Of a DNA stretch of 39,494 nt, positions 35,569 through 39,494 are shown one piece after another. The notes beneath the pieces were generated by a model. That model searched no databases and was not told the DNA's origin. It saw nothing but the letters and a program-made list of their open reading frames with translations. Source of the stretch: an uncultured SAR86 cluster bacterium (lineage in GTDB: Bacteria > Pseudomonadota > Gammaproteobacteria > Magnimaribacterales > D2472); contig CABYCL010000012.1 in assembly GCA_902517505.1 (NCBI GenBank), positions 1-39,494 on the forward strand, written 5' to 3'. The translations under genes and the position numbers were made by a program. Each line of letters begins with the position of its first letter. Positions within the stretch are counted from its first letter, which is position 1.

Positions 35569-36337
35569 AAATTTTGGTCTTTGTTACATATGTTTAATTT
35601 CTTTTTCCATTAATGCGGAAAGATTTGGAGATCCTGGCGAAATAATTGCTGTAAAAGCTTCAAGTGATGATATTGATAAATATTTAACAGTCGAAATTAA
35701 TGAATCTCTTTATAAATTAATACCACTACCATTCGAAAAACAAAATGAATCAATATATGTTGATGATGAAAAAATAAATATTAATCAAAAAGACTTTGGT
35801 GAATCTAGAATTACTATTGAAAATAATTCGATGGTTAATCTAAGTAGAGAAGATTCTGACAGGGCTTTCAAAGAATCTAAAATTATACAAAAGGCACTTA
35901 ATAACTATTCAAAATTTTTAGTGCCTGATTTAAATTTTATGAACCCGGTTAAGGGGATTATCTCAAGCAGATATGGTAAAAAGAGATATATAAATAACCA
36001 ACCCAGGTCTCCACATTTATCTTTGGATATTGCTGCAGCCGAGGGAACAAAAATTGTATCTCCTACAAAAGGTAGAGTAATTTTAGTAGGTGATTTCTTT
36101 TATGCAGGAAATTACATAGTAATAGATCATGGTTATGGTTTATTAACTTCATATAGTCATTTATCAAAAATATTTGTCGAGGAAAATCAAATTGTTACCA
36201 AGGGTGAAAAAATAGGTGAAGTAGGCTCAACAGGTCGAGTAACGGGACCCCATCTTCATTGGACTGTATACTTAAATAAGGTAAGAATTAATCCAGAATT
36301 ATTAATTCAAGAGGGTTACTTAGAAAGCCTTCTTTAA
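35552..36337 (+). CDS. M23-family peptidase (LytM domain), secreted
   Basis: Proteins of this family are zinc peptidoglycan endopeptidases or their regulators in the periplasm. The 261-residue protein has a signal peptide (about 1-22, FSINA before ERF), an N-terminal domain resembling the beta-domain of Csd3-like M23 proteins (about 25-110), and a LytM domain (about 130-255). The zinc ligands are visible: HLSLD (His and Asp), and the HLH of TGPHLHW, with SYSHLS supplying the further histidine, so it looks active. The start lies inside the end of xseA, a pairing I also recall from other gammaproteobacteria. The 3' end overlaps the opposing TlpA-like gene by 18 bases. Confidence 0.92.
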   Translation: MIKKLKNFGLCYICLISFSINAERFGDPGEIIAVKASSDDIDKYLTVEINESLYKLIPLPFEKQNESIYVDDEKININQKDFGESRITIENNSMVNLSREDSDRAFKESKIIQKALNNYSKFLVPDLNFMNPVKGIISSRYGKKRYINNQPRSPHLSLDIAAAEGTKIVSPTKGRVILVGDFFYAGNYIVIDHGYGLLTSYSHLSKIFVEENQIVTKGEKIGEVGSTGRVTGPHLHWTVYLNKVRINPELLIQEGYLESLL

Positions 36338-36772
36338 ATCAAAAAAAAATTTATTTAGATCATCTTTCGTTTGAGGTCTAAATAATGATAACGCAAGATC
36401 TCCATCTGGATTTATGAAAAATGTAGCTGGAACGGCTGGCGGTGTTTGAATACCCCATATGTCTCTTGGGTGTGTAACTATTGAAGGGACTTCTATATTA
36501 AATTTTTTAGCTACAGGTTTTAGATCATCTTCATCAAGCTGATCAAAATTAAAAGTGAAGACTAAAAGATCATTATTTTCTTTTGCAAACTCATTAAGCT
36601 CTGGTATTTCCTTGATACATGGTGCGCACCAATCTGCCCAATAGTTTATAACAATCCAATTGCCATTTAGTTTATTTAAATTAGTATCAGGCCCATTAAA
36701 GATTTCAATGTCATTGTTCTGACAGCTTATCACTATCAACAAGCAGAAAAGTTGTATAATTCTATTCTTCAT
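36320..36772 (-). CDS. TlpA/ResA-like thioredoxin-fold lipoprotein
   Basis: This 150-residue protein has a lipobox leader (LLIVISC, Cys17) and a thioredoxin fold of TlpA type. The redox motif is WCAPC with Cys49 and Cys52, and the cis-proline is in AVPATFFIN. Such proteins reduce or exchange thiols on the outer face of the inner membrane, often for cytochrome maturation; the partner here is unknown. I chose the ATG at 36772 rather than 36781 because the earlier one overlaps a TATTAT -10 box and the lipobox leader needs only the shorter form. No ribosome site is seen. It is divergent from wrbA and convergent with the M23 gene. Confidence 0.88.
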   Translation of the reverse strand: MKNRIIQLFCLLIVISCQNNDIEIFNGPDTNLNKLNGNWIVINYWADWCAPCIKEIPELNEFAKENNDLLVFTFNFDQLDEDDLKPVAKKFNIEVPSIVTHPRDIWGIQTPPAVPATFFINPDGDLALSLFRPQTKDDLNKFFFDLKKAF

Positions 36773-36779
36773 CGCGTAC

Positions 36780-36807
36780 ATAATATAATTAATACTTTAA
36801 AAGTAAA
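36780..36807 (-). promoter_or_regulatory. Candidate leaderless promoter of the TlpA-like gene
   Basis: Minus-strand TTTACT (36807-36802), 16 bases and TATTAT (36785-36780). The -10 box ends 8 bases before the ATG at 36772. An overlapping plus-strand TATAAT (36784-36789) may serve the divergent wrbA with a leader of about 13 bases. Confidence 0.45.
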
Positions 36808-36808
36808 T

Positions 36809-37405
36809 ATGGAAAAGAATTTTTTATTAATCTTATTTTATTCAGCATCTGGATCTGTAAAGAATCTAGCGCACGCAATAGCTGATGGTGTTGAGGAAAC
36901 TGAGATGAAAGTTAGAATTAGAACAGTCCCAAAAATATCAGCAAAAAATGAAAAAGTTGAAGCTGTTGTTCCTGATTCTGGAGAAATATATTGTAATAAA
37001 GAAGATCTTATAAATTGTAGTGGCATTGCGATAGGGTCTCCTACAAGATTCGGTTCTATTGCTTCACCACTTAAATATTTTCTTGATTCAACAGGAGACC
37101 TTTGGGCTACAAATGTACTTGAAAATAAACCTGGAATAGCTTTTACCTCAACGGGTTCAATGCATGGAGGTCAAGAAACAACATTAAATAGTCTAATAAC
37201 TTTTATGTTGCATCATGGAATGATTGTTGCTGGTACGCCTTATTCTATTGATGAACTCAATAAAACCAAATCTGGTGGAACTCCATATGGTCCATCTCAT
37301 GTTGAAAGCTTTAATTCATCAAATGACTTAACAAAGGATGAATATGAAATTGCTAGAAAAACAGGCATACGTTTAGCCGAGATTGCAATAAAAATAAATG
37401 CTTAA
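36809..37405 (+). CDS. NAD(P)H:quinone oxidoreductase, WrbA family
   Basis: WrbA is an FMN-dependent enzyme that reduces quinones by two electrons, limiting oxidative stress. The 198-residue protein has the flavodoxin phosphate loop YSASGSVKNLA near the start, IAIGSPTRFGSIASPLKYFLD for the flavin ring, and FTSTGSMHGGQETTL and YGPSHV typical of WrbA. The ATG at 36809 gives the flavodoxin strand MEKNFLLILFYSASG directly; an in-frame ATG at 36752 would overlap the divergent TlpA-like gene. It overlaps the DUF2069 gene by 8 bases, a pairing seen in Pseudomonas. Confidence 0.93.
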   Translation: MEKNFLLILFYSASGSVKNLAHAIADGVEETEMKVRIRTVPKISAKNEKVEAVVPDSGEIYCNKEDLINCSGIAIGSPTRFGSIASPLKYFLDSTGDLWATNVLENKPGIAFTSTGSMHGGQETTLNSLITFMLHHGMIVAGTPYSIDELNKTKSGGTPYGPSHVESFNSSNDLTKDEYEIARKTGIRLAEIAIKINA

Positions 37406-37730
37406 GATACACAATTATAAAAACCTAACTCATATTATTTTTTTAAGTCTCATTTGCACAAAACTCATAAGTGTTCTGCAAGGAAGAATTGAAATCATAT
37501 TATTTCTTTCATGGATAACACCCCTTCTTTTTTTTTATTTTTATATTAATATGCTTAGAATTAGAGCTTATCAGTGGTTTTGTTTTATTCTTTTAATTTA
37601 TTTTCTATCTTCATCTTTAAGAGTTTTTGGTACTAATGCATATTGGCTTGATATTGTGGAATTATTATTAATTTGTTCTTTGTTTACGCATATAATGTTT
37701 GGACCAAAAACAATTAAAAACATGAACTAA
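37398..37730 (+). CDS. DUF2069 membrane protein
   Basis: This 110-residue protein has four predicted membrane helices and the features of DUF2069: ILFLSWITPLLFFYFYI, then RAYQWFCFILLIYFL, and a final helix around DIVELLLICSLF. It overlaps wrbA by 8 bases (ATGCTTAA), which supports both the start and translational coupling. The family has no known function; a role beside the quinone reductase is only suggested by the repeated neighbourhood. Confidence 0.82.
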   Translation: MLKIHNYKNLTHIIFLSLICTKLISVLQGRIEIILFLSWITPLLFFYFYINMLRIRAYQWFCFILLIYFLSSSLRVFGTNAYWLDIVELLLICSLFTHIMFGPKTIKNMN

Positions 37731-37736
37731 AATGCG

Positions 37737-37765
37737 TTTACTTAGTCAAAGTAATAACATATCAT
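37737..37765 (+). promoter_or_regulatory. Candidate sppA promoter
   Basis: TTTACT (37737-37742), 17 bases and TATCAT (37760-37765, five of six matches). It would give a leader of about 17 bases that contains the TTGGAG ribosome site of sppA. Confidence 0.5.
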
Positions 37766-37788
37766 CATATTCCTTTTTGGAGAATTAA

Positions 37789-39494
37789 ATGAGTAAAGCA
37801 CAATCATTATGGTCTAAGGCTGATAATTTCTTATCGTTATCAAGAAAAATACTAGTTAACCTAATTACAGCTATTGTATTAATTGTTCTTACGTTTTCAA
37901 TTATTGGTGGGATTGGTTCTATATTTACACAAGAGGAAGGCATATCTACTAAAGACAAAATTTTATGGTTCAAACCAATTGGTGTTGTTGTTGATAAATC
38001 TTCAAGTTCTTCAACATCATTAGATTCTCTTATTCTTGGTTCGGTAGACGTTCAACAACATGAGCTTGATGATTTGATTGAAGTTTTAAGTAATGCTGCT
38101 ATTGATGATGAGCTAGCTGCAGTCTATGTAAATGTTTCTGAACTTGGAATGTATTATGCTTCTGCTTTTGAGATCGCAAATGCAGTAAAAAATATAAAGG
38201 ATAGTGGGAAAAGAGTAATAGCTTATGGTCAAAATTATGGAAATAATGCTTATTTAATTAGTTCGCAAGCAAATGAAATAATTCTAAATAAATATGGTCA
38301 AATATCATCTTTTGGATTTTCTAGAAAAAGAGAATACGTTAAAGATTTATATGAAAATATAAAACTTAATCAACATGTTTTTATAGCAGGAGAATGGAAA
38401 ACAGCTCCTGAACCATTTACAAGAAATAATATGTCTGAAGAAGATAAAAATGCATGGAACGATTTTGCTGAACCATTGTGGAACAAAATGACCACATATA
38501 TTGAAAATGCAAGAGATCTTCCAAGTGGCACATTACAAGATTATGGTGATTCTTTTTGGCAATTAGCTTTAGAAGAACCTGAAGCTTCTCAGTCTGCACT
38601 TAAAAAAGGTCTTGTTGACAAAGTTTTTACTGTCGAAGAGTTGAGGCACTGGTTATTTGATGAGTTTCCAAATCAAGATGATGATATAAATAAGTTACCT
38701 GATTCAATATCTATTTATGACTATTTATCAACGATAGAGTCTGAAGAAAATAATTCAGAAAATAAAATAGCTGTTATACATGTTGAAGGAGCTATAACCA
38801 TTGGCGAATCAACATATGGAATCGCTGGATCAGATACTATTGTTAAAAATATAAGAAAGGCTATAAGAGATAAGTCTGTTAAGGCACTCGTATTACGTGT
38901 AAACAGTCCTGGAGGAGGAGTTTATGCCAGCGAGCTAATCACAAATGCATTAAGTGAATTCAAAGAAACAGGCCGTCCTATAGTGAGCTCAATGGGAGAC
39001 ATTGCAGCCTCAGGTGGAGTTTGGGTTACTACTCTATCTGACGAAATTTGGGCAAAAAATGAAACTCTCACTGGATCGATAGGAGTATATGCAACTCTTC
39101 CAACATTTGAAAACCTATATGATTGGATTGGAGTTCAAGTCGATGGCGTAAGCTCTACTAAAGCTGCTGAGTGGGATCCCAGAATGCCAATGCCAGAAAG
39201 CGTTACGAATGGGATTCAATCATCAGTTGATGATATCTATGAAAAATTTGTAAATAAGGTTTCTGATAACAGAAGTATGAGATATGAAGAAGTTCATGCA
39301 GTTGCTAAGGGAAGAATATGGTCTGGAGAAAAGGCTATTAAATTAGGTTTAGTGGATAAAATAGGTGGTCTTGAAGATGCTTTAGATTCAGCATCAAAAT
39401 TTGCAAATATTGAGGATTACAAAGTGATTAGATATTTTAAAGAGTTGGATCCACTAGAAGTTTTTATTGCAGAACTTATAGATAATTTAGATAT
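37789..39494 (+). CDS. Signal peptide peptidase SppA, 67-kDa type (3' end cut by window)
   Basis: SppA degrades cleaved signal peptides in the inner membrane, with its active site on the periplasmic face. The reading frame is open from the ATG to the window end (568 complete codons), so the last part is missing; E. coli SppA has 618 residues. It has an N-terminal membrane anchor (about 21-45) and two tandem S49 domains. The Ser-Lys dyad is split between them as in E. coli: Lys204 (GEWKTAPEPF) in the first half and Ser408 (MGDIAASGGVW) in the second, matching K209 and S409. LRVNSPGGGVYASE and TLTGSIGVY are standard. A clear ribosome site (GGAG) precedes the ATG. Confidence 0.95.
   Translation, partial: MSKAQSLWSKADNFLSLSRKILVNLITAIVLIVLTFSIIGGIGSIFTQEEGISTKDKILWFKPIGVVVDKSSSSSTSLDSLILGSVDVQQHELDDLIEVLSNAAIDDELAAVYVNVSELGMYYASAFEIANAVKNIKDSGKRVIAYGQNYGNNAYLISSQANEIILNKYGQISSFGFSRKREYVKDLYENIKLNQHVFIAGEWKTAPEPFTRNNMSEEDKNAWNDFAEPLWNKMTTYIENARDLPSGTLQDYGDSFWQLALEEPEASQSALKKGLVDKVFTVEELRHWLFDEFPNQDDDINKLPDSISIYDYLSTIESEENNSENKIAVIHVEGAITIGESTYGIAGSDTIVKNIRKAIRDKSVKALVLRVNSPGGGVYASELITNALSEFKETGRPIVSSMGDIAASGGVWVTTLSDEIWAKNETLTGSIGVYATLPTFENLYDWIGVQVDGVSSTKAAEWDPRMPMPESVTNGIQSSVDDIYEKFVNKVSDNRSMRYEEVHAVAKGRIWSGEKAIKLGLVDKIGGLEDALDSASKFANIEDYKVIRYFKELDPLEVFIAELIDNLD

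Noticed and set aside
38417-38599. A 60-residue frame on the minus strand
   Set aside because: It is antisense to sppA, whose open frame spans the whole region to the window end.

Overview
The window is an A+T-rich, tightly packed stretch of a gammaproteobacterial chromosome. The order tig-clpP-clpX-lon-hupB-ppiD, the gpsA/DUF4389 and wrbA/DUF2069 pairs, two large TonB-dependent receptors and near-absent intergenic DNA suggest a streamlined marine oligotroph, possibly SAR86-like (an inference; no marker phylogeny could be run). I see no prophage, insertion sequence, CRISPR array or integron. No gene-free stretch exceeds 300 bases; the longest, 2881-3096, is AT-rich upstream DNA with one palindrome.

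Layout. 97-2880: TonB receptor 1 (-) with its own terminator. 3056-5951 (+): fabI, a TMT1/METTL7-like methyltransferase and a type-1 thiolase-like protein in one overlapping operon. 5939-12292 (-): TonB receptor 2 with promoter and terminator, then an SLC13-type anion transporter overlapping a gamma-glutamyltranspeptidase. 12322-14857 (-): rnhA-dnaQ-gltX. 14880-17089 (+): gloB-mltD. 17086-22382 (-): ppiD-oppA-oppB-oppC, with no oppD/oppF here. 22391-28510 (-): tRNA-His followed by tig-clpP-clpX-lon-hupB, a folding and proteolysis block. 28530-30337 (-): tRNA-Pro(UGG)-tRNA-Arg(UCU)-trhO-GST. 30344-31221 (+): folD. 31218-33254 (-): tRNA-Val(UAC)-tRNA-Asp(GUC)-DUF4149-gpsA-DUF4389. 33284-34180 (-): a DMT exporter. 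34163-36337 (+): xseA and an M23 peptidase. 36320-36785 (-): a TlpA-like lipoprotein. 36809-39494 (+): wrbA-DUF2069, then sppA, cut by the window end.

The most interesting signals concern gene expression. First, several genes with no visible Shine-Dalgarno sequence have a -10-like hexamer ending exactly 7 nt (8 in one case) before the ATG, which predicts leaderless mRNAs; the TonB receptors, hupB, tig and sppA instead have purine-rich ribosome sites. Second, all three tRNA units run directly into a protein gene 6 to 18 nt downstream. In one of these the gene is trhO, whose product family hydroxylates U34 of tRNAs such as the tRNA-Pro(UGG) encoded in the same unit. Third, all four convergent gene pairs overlap at their stop ends with no intrinsic terminator. 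Fourth, tig is broken by one extra base at an A6 run; removing it restores a protein of 431 residues.
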